Positions 12,060-20,745 of a stretch of 64,000 nucleotides of DNA are shown piece by piece. Numbering within the stretch: position 1 is the stretch's first letter; every line of letters begins with the position of its first letter. The stretch comes from Dugong dugon (lineage: Eukaryota > Chordata > Mammalia > Sirenia > Dugongidae), in the NCBI GenBank assembly GCA_030035585.1, contig CM057482.1:47721501-47785500 (forward strand), read 5' to 3'. A model generated the notes under the pieces. The model made no database searches. It was not told where the DNA came from and worked only from the letters and a program-made list of their open reading frames with translations. Made by a program: the position numbers and the translations under genes.

Positions 12060-12900
12060 TGCAGTTTCTGACAATCAATCAGCGATTTGTCTTACTGAGG
12101 CCCCTTTGTAGGTGGTATTTCGCTTTTCTGTTGCTGCTCTCAAATTTATTTCTTTGTGTTTGGATGTGGAAAGTTTGATTTTGATATACCTCAGTGACTT
12201 TCTCTTGGGGTCTATTGAATATAGTTTGTTGAATTTCTTGGATGAAAATCGTCTCATCTTGCATGAATTTTAGGAAGTTTTCTGCCATTATGTCTTCAAA
12301 AATTCTCTGTACTTTTTATTCTCTTCCTCTTCTGGAATTTGATATGCGTATCTTATTCGTCTTGATAGTGATCCATAGGCTTTCTTTGTTTTCCTTCAAT
12401 CTTTTTTCTGTTTATTCCCCATAATGAGTAATTTAAATGTTTTGTACTCTTTTTCGTTGAGTATTCCTTCCATTGTTTCAATTCTACGTCTGCATCCTTC
12501 CATTGAGTTATTTCTGTTATTTTATTGTTACACTTCTGAACTTCAAGTTCATGTTTAAGGATTCTATTTTTTTATTAAATTTGTTTTGTTCTTGTATTGT
12601 TTTCTGATTTTTTCTACACATTTTTCTGTGTTTTCCTTGATCTCTTTGAGGTGATATAATACTAGTTTTTTGAAGTCCTTGTCCGGTAGTTATAGCATCA
12701 ATTCTTCCTCACAGACCTTTTCTGTTCCTTTATTTTGTTCATTTGCTTGAACCACCTTTTCCTGTCTCTTCATATGATCTAGAATTGACTGCTATCTTTG
12801 AGGCATTAAGGTTTTATTTATTTACAGATGTTTTGTTGTTTGTCTTTTTTAGTTTGATATATTAGGAGCTTAGCTTCTCCCTTATCTCTTTAGATTGCTT
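12060..12900 (-). pseudogene. L1 ORF1 (RNA-binding protein) remnant
   Basis: Two overlapping minus-strand frames at 12288-12075 encode fragments matching the C-terminal part of L1 ORF1p, the trimeric RNA-binding chaperone (for example FLKFMQDETIFIQEIQQ and, in the other frame, an EKRNTTYKGA stretch). That the frames must be switched to follow the protein shows at least one frameshift. The N-terminal coiled-coil part lies in AT-rich, stop-rich sequence toward 12900 and its start was not located. Confidence 0.7.
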
Positions 12901-13637
12901 CCTTTCCTTTGCATTGTTTTAATTGTTGTTGTTTTGTGTTACTGGTCTATGTAAGACTTTGGTGTTTATGGCTGGCTACGTGTGCTTTCCTCTCACTGGG
13001 TATGGTGGGTCGCACACAACGAGGGTCCTATGTCATTAGGCACTATGTCTTCCCTTAGAGCGCTGCATGGAGGTGTGAGAGCAGGTCCCTTTCCCAATGA
13101 AAGGTACCAGGTGTCAGGTGGTCAGCATCCCTCCACAGATCTTGAGGAATAATGTGGTACCTTCACATTGTCAGCAGCAGTTAGTGCAGCCCCTGGCACA
13201 CGTCCTGCCCACCTCATTTCTTTCCAGGTTTGTTTACATGGTATCTCTGCCTCTGGCTGTGTTTCCTGTAAAGTTGCCTTGCTGGGCTGCTTATCCAAGG
13301 ATATTGCTTGCTGCATCCCAAAATGGCCATGCTGCACTGGGCCAGCAGGCAGAGCATGGATGATCTGTGAATCTCTGTGTTCCCACTGGTTTTATTCTCT
13401 CTCTCCTTCCAATCAGTGCTCAAATCTTTAGCCCTCCATTTGATGTTCAGGGATCCAAGGTCACTCTTTATGCCTGTTTTATTTAGTTTCTTGAGTCTTT
13501 ATAGTAGGTGGACGATGTGCACCTACCTAAGCCGCCATCTTAACCGGAACTTTCAAGAGGTTTTTAAAAGTCCAATTTGAGGTTCCTTTTGTAAACTTTC
13601 AACAAAGCAAATTTAAGAAGGCCTATGTAAATAATCA

Positions 13638-14025
13638 GGAGTCTGGCGCAAGCATTTTGCAGCTGGTAATCTAAAAGTAGGAACCCTGGCTGCACAGTGG
13701 TTAAACATTTGACTACTAACTGAAAGGTCAGTGGTTCAAACCCACCAGCTGCTCCACAGGAGAAAGATGTGGCAGTCTGCTTTAAAAGATTATAGCCTTG
13801 GAAACCCTATGAAGAAGTTCTACTCTGTCCTATAAGGGTCACTATGACTTGGAATCAACTTTACGGCAACAGGTTTGGTTTTTTAGGTAACCTAAAGGTT
13901 CGTGGTACGAACCCACCCAGTGGCTCCACAGAAGAATGGCAAACTGCTTCCATAAAGAGAATAGCCAAGAAAACCCTATGGTGCAGTTCTACTCTATAAT
14001 ATGGGACTAACAGCAGCTAACAACA
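13638..14025 (+). mobile_element. AfroSINE, interrupted by another SINE
   Basis: The head 'ggagtctggcgcaagcatt' begins at 13638. After an inserted SINE the element resumes at about 13890 with 'ctaaaggttcgtgg' and ends in 'taacaacaatg'. A 13-bp duplication, atgtaaataatca, flanks the whole structure at 13625-13637 and 14026-14038, confirming that both halves are one insertion. Confidence 0.88.
13679..13885 (+). mobile_element. AfroSINE nested in the 13638-14025 SINE
   Basis: A complete plus-strand AfroSINE of the 'ggagaaagatgtggcagtc' body subtype with a 'caacaggtttggtttttt' tail. It is flanked by a 14-bp duplication with two mismatches, ggtaatctaaaagt (13665-13678) and ggtaacctaaaggt (13886-13899), so it inserted into the older SINE. 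Confidence 0.9.
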
Positions 14026-14476
14026 ATGTAAATAATCAAGCCAAATCTAATGAGATCAACCTTATTTTGAAATAAAGAATAAATTTTCCTTGAGGTTACT
14101 TTTGATTTAAAGGGCTGACAACAGAAATTTTGTGATTCAGTGGAACACTACAGCACACCCTTTTGGGTTATCAGATTATAGCACCTTTCATTGTCTTTGA
14201 GCTATTCTGTACCTCTTTGTAAAATGCATAACTGATGGATATGCAAATTTTGTTTGGTGGCATTTTAACTGTCTTCTTCCCCCCTAGGAAAAAACCAGTT
14301 TTGGTACCTACCTCCAGATTAGATGGGATTCCTGTTACCTTGCCCCAACTGTCATTCCATAGTAAATTTTCAGTTCAACTATTCTTATATTAATATTTTT
14401 CATTTCAGGCACCTCTCTTTTAAGATGCCTGATTTTTGAGACCCTAATCAACTGAACTTTGTCACCACCCCTATTA

Positions 14477-14906
14477 TGGGTTGAATGGTGCCCCCTAAAA
14501 ACATGTTCAGGTCCTAACCTCCATACTTGAAAATGTGACCTTATTTGCAGATATAATTAGTTAACACAAGGTCATACTGGAGCAGAGTGGGTCCTAATCC
14601 AATACGACTGGTGTCCTCATAAAAAGAGAAGAGGCACAGAGACTCACAGACCCAGAGGAAAATGGCCATGTGAAGATGGAGACAGAGATGGGAGTTATGC
14701 TGCTATAAGTCAAGGAATGCCTGGGGCTACCAGAAGGTGGGAGAGAAGAGACAGGATCTTTCCCTAGAGATTTCAGAGAGCTCCACGGCCCTGCCAACAC
14801 CCTGAATTGGTTTCTAGCATCCAGAACTGTGAGAGAATGAATTTCTGTTGTTTTAAGCCACCCAGTTTGTGGTGCTTTGTTACAGCAGCCCTAGGATATC
14901 AATACA
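14477..14906 (+). mobile_element. MaLR-type solo LTR
   Basis: Begins TG (gggttgaatggtg) and ends CA, with the MaLR/MLT-like order: 'accttatttgcagatataatt', then a 'gtcctcataaaaagagaag' promoter-like part, then 'cagaactgtgagagaatgaat' and 'aagccacccagtttgtggt' near the 3' end. No internal retroviral genes adjoin it, so it is a solitary LTR. The exact subfamily is uncertain. Confidence 0.7.
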
Positions 14907-15049
14907 AACTCTCAACAGATGGGGCAACTAGTTTTTCAGAACAGCATCAACAAGAATCCTCGAGAGAGTCAGTACTTCTTAGGCCCTGCTTTTGCTATTT
15001 AGGAGGTTTCTGATGGCCTTGTAGTTGTTGCAGGAGGAATGACATCCTT

Positions 15050-15766
15050 TTTTTTTTTTTTCCCCAAATTTTATTTATTTTGTTGTTGTTATTGAGAATA
15101 TACACAGCAAAACATACACCAATTCCAGTTTCTACATGTACCATTTAGTGACACTGATTACACTCTTTGAGTTGTGCAACCATTCTCACTCTCCTGAATT
15201 GTTCCTTCACCATTAACATAAAGTCACTGTCCCCTAAGGTTCCTAACTAATCTTCAAGTTGCTGTTGTTACTTTGATACTATATAGATTATTCTTAAAAG
15301 AACATGATGCTTCAAAAACCAATACCTAACATGTTGCTGTCAAGTTGATTCCGACTCATAGCGACCCTACTGAACAGAGTAGAATTGCCCCGTAGGGTTT
15401 TGAAGGAGTGGCTGGTGGATTTGAACCGCCAACCTTTTGGTCAGCAGCCGCAGCTCGCTGTAGCTCTTAACCGCTGTGCCACCAAGGCTCCATAATGCTC
15501 CAGGCATTTTTTTACTAGTTAAGCTAAACTACTGTTTGGCTTTAAGAATACTTCAGGGGATATTTTTAGTTTAAGATTTAAAGATTATCTCAGGGCAATA
15601 GTTTCAGGGGTTCATCTAACCTTCATGGCTCCAGGAAGTCTAGAGTCCATGAAAATTTGAAATTCTGTTCTGCATTTTCCCCTTCTTGATCAGGATTTTG
15701 CTATAGAATCTTTGATCAAAATTTTCAGTAATGGTAGCCAGGCACTATCCAGTTCTTCTGGTCACA
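15050..15766 (-). mobile_element. L1 3' UTR, 5'-truncated copy
   Basis: A minus-strand L1 3' end with its poly-A tail visible as poly-T at 15050-15062, followed by the 'tacacagcaaaacatacacc' 3' UTR motif shared with the full-length copy near 6800. A 15-bp duplication with two mismatches flanks it: aggaatgacatcctt (15035-15049) and aggaatgatattctt (15767-15781). An AfroSINE has inserted inside it. Confidence 0.88.
15333..15492 (-). mobile_element. AfroSINE inside an L1 3' UTR
   Basis: A reverse-oriented short-body AfroSINE ('gttgattccgactcatagcg' tail part at the left, 'cttaaccgctgtgccacc' head at the right) interrupts the surrounding L1 3' UTR, whose sequence resumes afterward. Confidence 0.85.
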
Positions 15767-15781
15767 AGGAATGATATTCTT

Positions 15782-16280
15782 CCCGAACAAATGAACACCT
15801 GAGAAACAGCTACCCACAAATAACCATTCTACACTCCCATATTCTGAAATAAAACCCAGCTCTCCACCCTCCCTCAATAACTCCCTTGTTTTATAAAACC
15901 CCAAGTTTTCTTCTTCTTCTTTAGGAGGTTCCTTATTAATGAATATTCTCACTACTGCAACAGCCATCTCAACTCTCGGGTGCACTGTCTTTTCACACAT
16001 AAGAAATTTGTTTTCATATTCAACTTCAAAGTCTATATTCCATTGTAATTATTTTATTTTTTAACTTAGTTATAACAGTAACATTTCTTCCCACTGAAAC
16101 TAACAGAATTTTAAAATAGACTATTTTAGGTTTTAACTGATACTATATGCTCAGTTGTATAATTTTCAACAACAAACGGAATTATTTTTATTTCAATGCT
16201 ATAACAATAAAGCATACTTCCAATAATACTTCTATAAATGAGTCCTTAAATTTTACCACAAATGAAAATAATATCTATTA
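15782..16280. other. No gene seen
   Basis: AT-rich non-coding sequence without a recognisable element. A 91-codon minus-strand frame (15725-16000) runs out of the L1 copy and has no recognisable domain. Confidence 0.5.
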
Positions 16281-16355
16281 GGTTGAGCCATTTAAAATTG
16301 CCGCTATTCGACCATTTTTTGGTCTACAAAATGAGCAATTTTGTATGGCTCAACC
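16281..16355. mobile_element. 75-bp palindromic MITE (mariner-like)
   Basis: A short near-palindrome. GGTTGAGCCAT (16281-16291) pairs with ATGGCTCAACC (16345-16355), AAAATTGC (16294-16301) with GCAATTTT (16335-16342), and GACCA (16310-16314) with TGGTC (16320-16324), around a T5 loop. The 'ttaggttg' start recalls the MADE1/mariner MITE group. The family assignment is an inference. Confidence 0.7.
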
Positions 16356-17018
16356 ATTTCAGCACACAAACTAAATTGAATGCTGGTAAATAAATAAATA
16401 TCCCAGGGGAAAAATGGGCTGTTTTAGATCTTGGTGGGACCCAGGTTCTTTGATAAGAATAGCTAGTGAGTAATCAGATTGAAAGACTATGAACTCTAAA
16501 TTAAGAAATACAGATTCAAAATTACCCAAAAACGGCCTATGTAGACAAAGGAAAAAACAAAAGCATAAACTAGAGGTCACAAATGCCTACAGGGCCCAGG
16601 CAGGCAACTAATGGATGAAGACAATAGGTGCTAGACTGTTTATATTTTGAACAAGCATAAAACTTTCATAATTATACCTGCAGTGAAACAAAAGTCTGTG
16701 GATAGCCCTGCAGAGAATTGAGAATTGTAATTTTTTTTTAAAAAAGCAAAAGCAATTACATTATTAAAGGAAAGAACAAATCCTGAACAAAACAAGCTAG
16801 AGGATTTAATTTTTTTGAAGTGGCCCACAGGCTGGTACAAGCTGCATTACCACGCTGTCTGGAGGAAAGTGGACCCTTTAGATACCTAGCTGTCAGGAGA
16901 CACTGGCAAAGTAAAGTGTCTGAGGATGGATGCTCAGGATGTTGAGAGGTTTTAAAGCCATGCACACTGGATAAAGAAGAGAGATTTGTTTAGCCTAGAA
17001 AGGACTAGAAAGGGTCTA
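16356..17018. other. No gene seen
   Basis: Non-coding sequence without a recognised repeat. Short minus-strand frames at 16371-16965 have no domain or splice context. Confidence 0.45.
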
Positions 17019-17147
17019 ACACATGAGGTCGCTATGAGTCAGAACTGGACTCTGTGGCAACCAACAAACTAGGACAAGGAGTCTCTGGGTGGCGCAAACA
17101 GTTAAGTGCTTGACTACTACCCAAAAAGTTGGTGGTTCAAACCCACC
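17019..17147 (+). mobile_element. AfroSINE tail and AfroSINE head fragments
   Basis: First comes a SINE/RTE-like tail ('aggtcgctatgagtcagaac', 17019-17073). Then a new SINE head follows ('ggagtctctgggtggcgcaa' to 'ggttcaaacccaccca', about 17080-17147), which stops abruptly and is joined to internal RTE sequence. Confidence 0.75.
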
Positions 17148-18375
17148 CATGCAAGTAAAATTTTGCTGAAGATCATTCAAAAGCAGTTTCAGCAGTACAT
17201 CGACTGGGAACTGCCAGAAATTCAAGCTGAATTCAGAAGAGGATAAGGAATAAGGAATATAACATTGCTGATGTCAGATGGATCTTGGCTGAAAGCAGAG
17301 AATACCAGAAAGATGTTTACCTGTATTTTACTGACTATGCTAAGGTATTCAACTGTGTGGATCATAACAAATTATGGATAACATTGCAAAGAATAGGTAT
17401 TCCAGAACATTTAATTGTGCTCATGAGAACCTGTACATAGACCAAGAGGTGGTCTTCAAACAGAACAAGGGGATACTGCATGTTTTAAAATCAGGAAAGG
17501 TGTGTGTAAGCGCTGTATCCTTTCACCATACTTATTCGATCTGTATGCTGAACAAATAATCTGAGAAGCTGGACTATATGAAGAACAGGGCAGCAAGACT
17601 GGAGGAAGACTCATTAACCACCTGTGTTATGCAGATGACACAACTTTGCCTGCTGAAAGCAAAGAGGACTTGAAGCACTTACTGATGAAGGTCAAAGACC
17701 ACAGCCTCCAGTATGGATCACACCTCAACATAAAGAAAACAAAAATTCTCACAACTGCACCAATAAGCAACATGATAAATGGAGAAAAGATTGAACTTGT
17801 CAAGGATTTCATTTTACACAATCAAAGCCCAGGAGCAGCAGTCAAGAAATCAAATGAAGTACTGTCTTGGGCAAATCTGCTGCAAAAGACCTCTTCAGAG
17901 TGTTAAAAGCAAAGACTTCACTTTGAGGACTAAGGTGTGCCTGACTCAAGCCACGCTATTTTCAAACACTTCATATGCACACAAAAGCTCAACGATGAAT
18001 TAGGAAGACTGAAGAATTGATGCCTTTGAATTATGATGTTGGCAAAGAATATTGAGTATACCATGGACTGCCAGAAGAATGAACAAATCTGTGTTGGAAG
18101 AAGTACAGCAAAATGTTCGTTAGAAGCAAGGATGGTGAGACTTCATCTCACAAACTTTGGACGTGTTATCAGGATGGACCAGTCCCTGGAGAAGGACAGC
18201 ATACTTGGTAAAGTAAAGGGTCAGCGAAAAAGAGGAAGACTCTTAAAGAGATGGACTGACACAATGGTTGCAACAGTGGGCTCAGACACAGGTAGGACTG
18301 TGAGGATGGCGCAGGACCAGGCAGTGTTTTGTACACAGGGTCTCGATAGTTGGAACCAACTTGTTGGCACCTAAG
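17148..18375 (+). mobile_element. RTE LINE, 5'-truncated
   Basis: A plus-strand RTE copy that starts inside the reverse transcriptase and runs to the 3' terminus ('ttgttggcacctaagaacaa'). The catalytic YADD is intact at codon level (17628-17639), followed by an ESKEDLKHLLMKVKDHSL stretch. Stops and frameshifts are frequent, so the copy is dead. A SINE head is fused directly to its left end. Confidence 0.9.
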
Positions 18376-18388
18376 AACAACAAAAACA

Positions 18389-18630
18389 CATACCTATCAG
18401 AATGGCCAAAATGAAAAAGAATGACAACACCAAATGTTGATGAGGATGTGAAGCAACAGGAACTGTCGTTCACTGTTGGTAGGAATGTGAAATCGTTCAG
18501 CTGCTGTGGAAAACATTTTAGCAGTTTATTAAAAAAACTAAACAATCAGCCACATACAACCCAGCAACTACACTGCTAAGTATTTATCACAGAAATGAAA
18601 ACTCATGTCACACAAAACCCTGTACATCGA
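18389..18630 (+). mobile_element. L1 3' region fragment
   Basis: Carries the familiar L1 ORF2 end motif on the plus strand ('cagaatggccaaaatgaaaa', then 'gtgaagcaacaggaactg', 'cccagcaactacactgct'). It is short and degraded, and older than the adjoining RTE. Confidence 0.8.
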
Positions 18631-19095
18631 GGAAGGCCTGGCTACATTTGGTAACTCCTTCAAGTTCCAGGAACTGCCTCTCCCCTTTACCTGCAGGCCT
18701 AGGGTGAGTAACTGTAGTTACTAGCCCAGGGGTACTGTACTAGCCCTAGTTGATGTCCTGAAACAATGGAGCTCCCACTATGGCACACTTCAGAACCAGC
18801 TGGGAGGCTAGAAAAACAAATGGCAGGCCCTGCCCCCAGGAGTTTCAGATACAGTAGTTCTGTGATGTGACTTCTCTAACAAGTTCCCAGGTTACTGCTG
18901 AGACACTGAAAACATTTAAACCCTGCAGTTTTATAAACTGTCCTCTTACTAAACTCATGTCGGTAGGACCCTGATCAGGCTAGAAATTCCTTTTAGCATG
19001 AAGGAAAAGCCTGTTAATACACAATTATAGGTAGAAGACTTAATATATATTATTGAGGCAATACTTAAAAGTTTTCTTTTCTTTTTTTTTTTTTG
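18631..19095. other. No gene seen
   Basis: Non-coding sequence without a confidently named element. It ends in a T-rich run near 19077-19096. Confidence 0.45.
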
Positions 19096-19099
19096 GTCA

Positions 19100-19295
19100 A
19101 AGAGGCATGTTTGCAAGAGCATGAGATCTGGATCAAACTGAGTTACCTCAGGCAAGTTACTCTGTGCATCTCAGTCTCCTTATATGTTGAAGGACAATAA
19201 TGGTGGTACCCGGCTCACAGGATGCTGTGAGGGTTATATTAAATGACATTATTCCCATAATATCCACAAAGAACACTTGCCAGTATTGCATATGC
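19100..19295 (+). repeat. MIR SINE (ancient)
   Basis: Matches the MIR core order on the plus strand: 'gagcatgagatctggatc', 'ggcaagttactctgtgcatc', 'tcagtctccttatatgttga', 'gctgtgagggttatattaaa'. It is degraded, as expected for a pre-placental repeat. Confidence 0.8.
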
Positions 19296-19670
19296 CCCAG
19301 CAAGCCCTGGAAAGCACGGTCACGCATGGCAGGCCTGATGCTAGGAGCCTGTACACACTCCTTTTTTTTACTTACTCTGAACTTATTTATGGTTTAAAGT
19401 TTTAAAAAAGAATGAATGTGTTTATTTTGAGAAAAACACCATCCTTAAAACCCTCCCCCAGCCTCATTTTTTAAGGGAGTGGAAGTTAAGCTAGGCACAA
19501 ATGTAAAACATAAGTTATCAGATTCTTGATAAGGAATGCAGTAAGAACCAGACAACAGACACTGTGCCTCTGAAAGGGGGCAAGGAGGTGCAGGTCATGG
19601 TCTCAAAGATGAGAAGTGGCAAAAGTAAGAGGTCAAGAACTTGTTGATTTGACTGGAGTCACCCCTAAAA

Positions 19671-19888
19671 CCAAAAAGTCCAAACCCACTGCTATTGAGT
19701 CAATTCAGACTCATAGCGACCGTATAGAACTGGGTAGAACTGCCCCAAAGGGTTTTCAAGGCTGTAAATCTTTATGAAAGCAGACTGCTGTATCCTTCTC
19801 CCACAGAGCAGCTGCTAGGTTCTGGGTTTAAAATGCCGACTTTTTGGTTAGCAGCCATGCGCATTAACTACTGTACCACCAGGGCTCC
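19671..19888 (-). mobile_element. AfroSINE, minus strand
   Basis: A reverse-oriented AfroSINE of the long-body subtype, from 'gagtcaattcagactcatag' on the left to 'cattaactactgtaccacc' on the right, with the 'tatccttctcccacagagc' body between. Confidence 0.88.
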
Positions 19889-20078
19889 AGAAGCGTCATC
19901 CCAGTTCACCTTTAATTGGGTGGGATGCAGATATCAGTTTCTGCAGTCTTTTTAATAGATTCATGAAGATCCTGTGTTGGTTTTAGACAAGTAAGGAAGT
20001 AATTTTAGACATGTAATGAGGTAGTTTCGTTCTCAGAGTACTGGACTAACTGAAGGATCATAGCATTTAACATCCATT

Positions 20079-20308
20079 TGGACATGTTATCAGGAGGGAC
20101 CAGTCACTGGAGAAGGACATCATGCTTGGTAAAGTAGAAGGTCAGTGAAAAAGAGGAAGACCCTCAACAAGAGGGATTGACACAGTTGCTGCAACAATGG
20201 GCTCAAAGATGGCAACAACCGTGAGGATGGCGCAGAACTGGGCAGTGTTTCTTTCTGTTGTACATAGGGTTGCTACGAGTTGGAACCAACTCGACAGCAC
20301 CTAACAAT
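20079..20308 (+). mobile_element. RTE 3'-end fragment, plus strand
   Basis: The terminal 230 bp of an RTE ('ggacatgttatcaggaggga' to 'cgacagcacctaacaat'). It abuts an RTE 5'-UTR piece of the opposite orientation with no flanking sequence between them. Confidence 0.85.
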
Positions 20309-20492
20309 AGGGTTTTCACTGGCTAATTTTTGGAAGCAGATCGCCAGGCCTTTCTTCCCAGTCTGTCTTAGTCTATAAGCTCTCCTGAAACCTGTCCACC
20401 ATGGGTGACCCTGATGGTATCTCAAATACCAGTGGCATAGCTTCTAGCATCACAGCAACATGCAAGCCAACACAGTATGGCAAACTGACAAG
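20309..20492 (-). mobile_element. RTE 5' UTR fragment, minus strand
   Basis: Closely resembles the 5' UTR of the long RTE copy at 23785-23967: both have 'gtctgtcttagtct', 'aaacctgtc', 'catgggtgaccctg' and 'agcatcacagcaacatgcaa' in the same order. On the minus strand it starts at the element's very 5' end (about 20492) and stops after roughly 185 bp. Confidence 0.85.
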
Positions 20493-20514
20493 ATAGGTGG
20501 TGGTATTAATAAAC

Positions 20515-20738
20515 ATAAGTGACTTCTTTGCTTTTAACACTTTAAAGAGGTCTTTTGCAGCAGATCTGCCCAATGCATCATTTGATTTCTTAACTGCTGC
20601 TCCCATGTGTGCTGATTATGTATCTAAGCAAAATGAAATCCTTGACAACTTCAATATTTTCTCCATTTATCATGATGTTGCTTATTGGTCCAGTTATAAG
20701 GATTTTTGTTTTCTTTATGTTGAAGTGTAATCCATACT
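20515..20738 (-). mobile_element. RTE reverse-transcriptase-end fragment
   Basis: Matches the stretch of the RTE that follows the reverse transcriptase ('gcagcagatctgcccaatgc', 'tcatgatgttgcttattggt'). It lies between the 3' tail of the long RTE and the isolated 5' UTR piece, all on the minus strand. Confidence 0.85.
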
Positions 20739-20745
20739 CTTGACA

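Larger units (their letters stand above)
6764..13552 (-). mobile_element. Full-length L1 LINE, inactive
   Basis: A 6.8-kb L1 in reverse orientation. Its 5' end (right side) reads on the minus strand as 'ttccggttaagatggcggc', containing the AAGATGGCGG YY1-type motif typical of L1 5' ends. Its 3' end (left side) has AATAAA on the minus strand just before 6764. Order on the minus strand is GC-richer 5' UTR (about 13552-12900), ORF1 remnant, ORF2 remnant (about 11480-7960), then a long 3' UTR. A 17-bp duplication, tcaagaggcttttaaaa, lies at 6747-6763 and 13553-13569 with one mismatch. All reading frames are broken. Confidence 0.93.

Noticed and set aside
13097-13431. Cluster of four overlapping frames of 69-88 aa
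   Set aside because: They fall in the GC-richer 5' UTR of the full-length L1.
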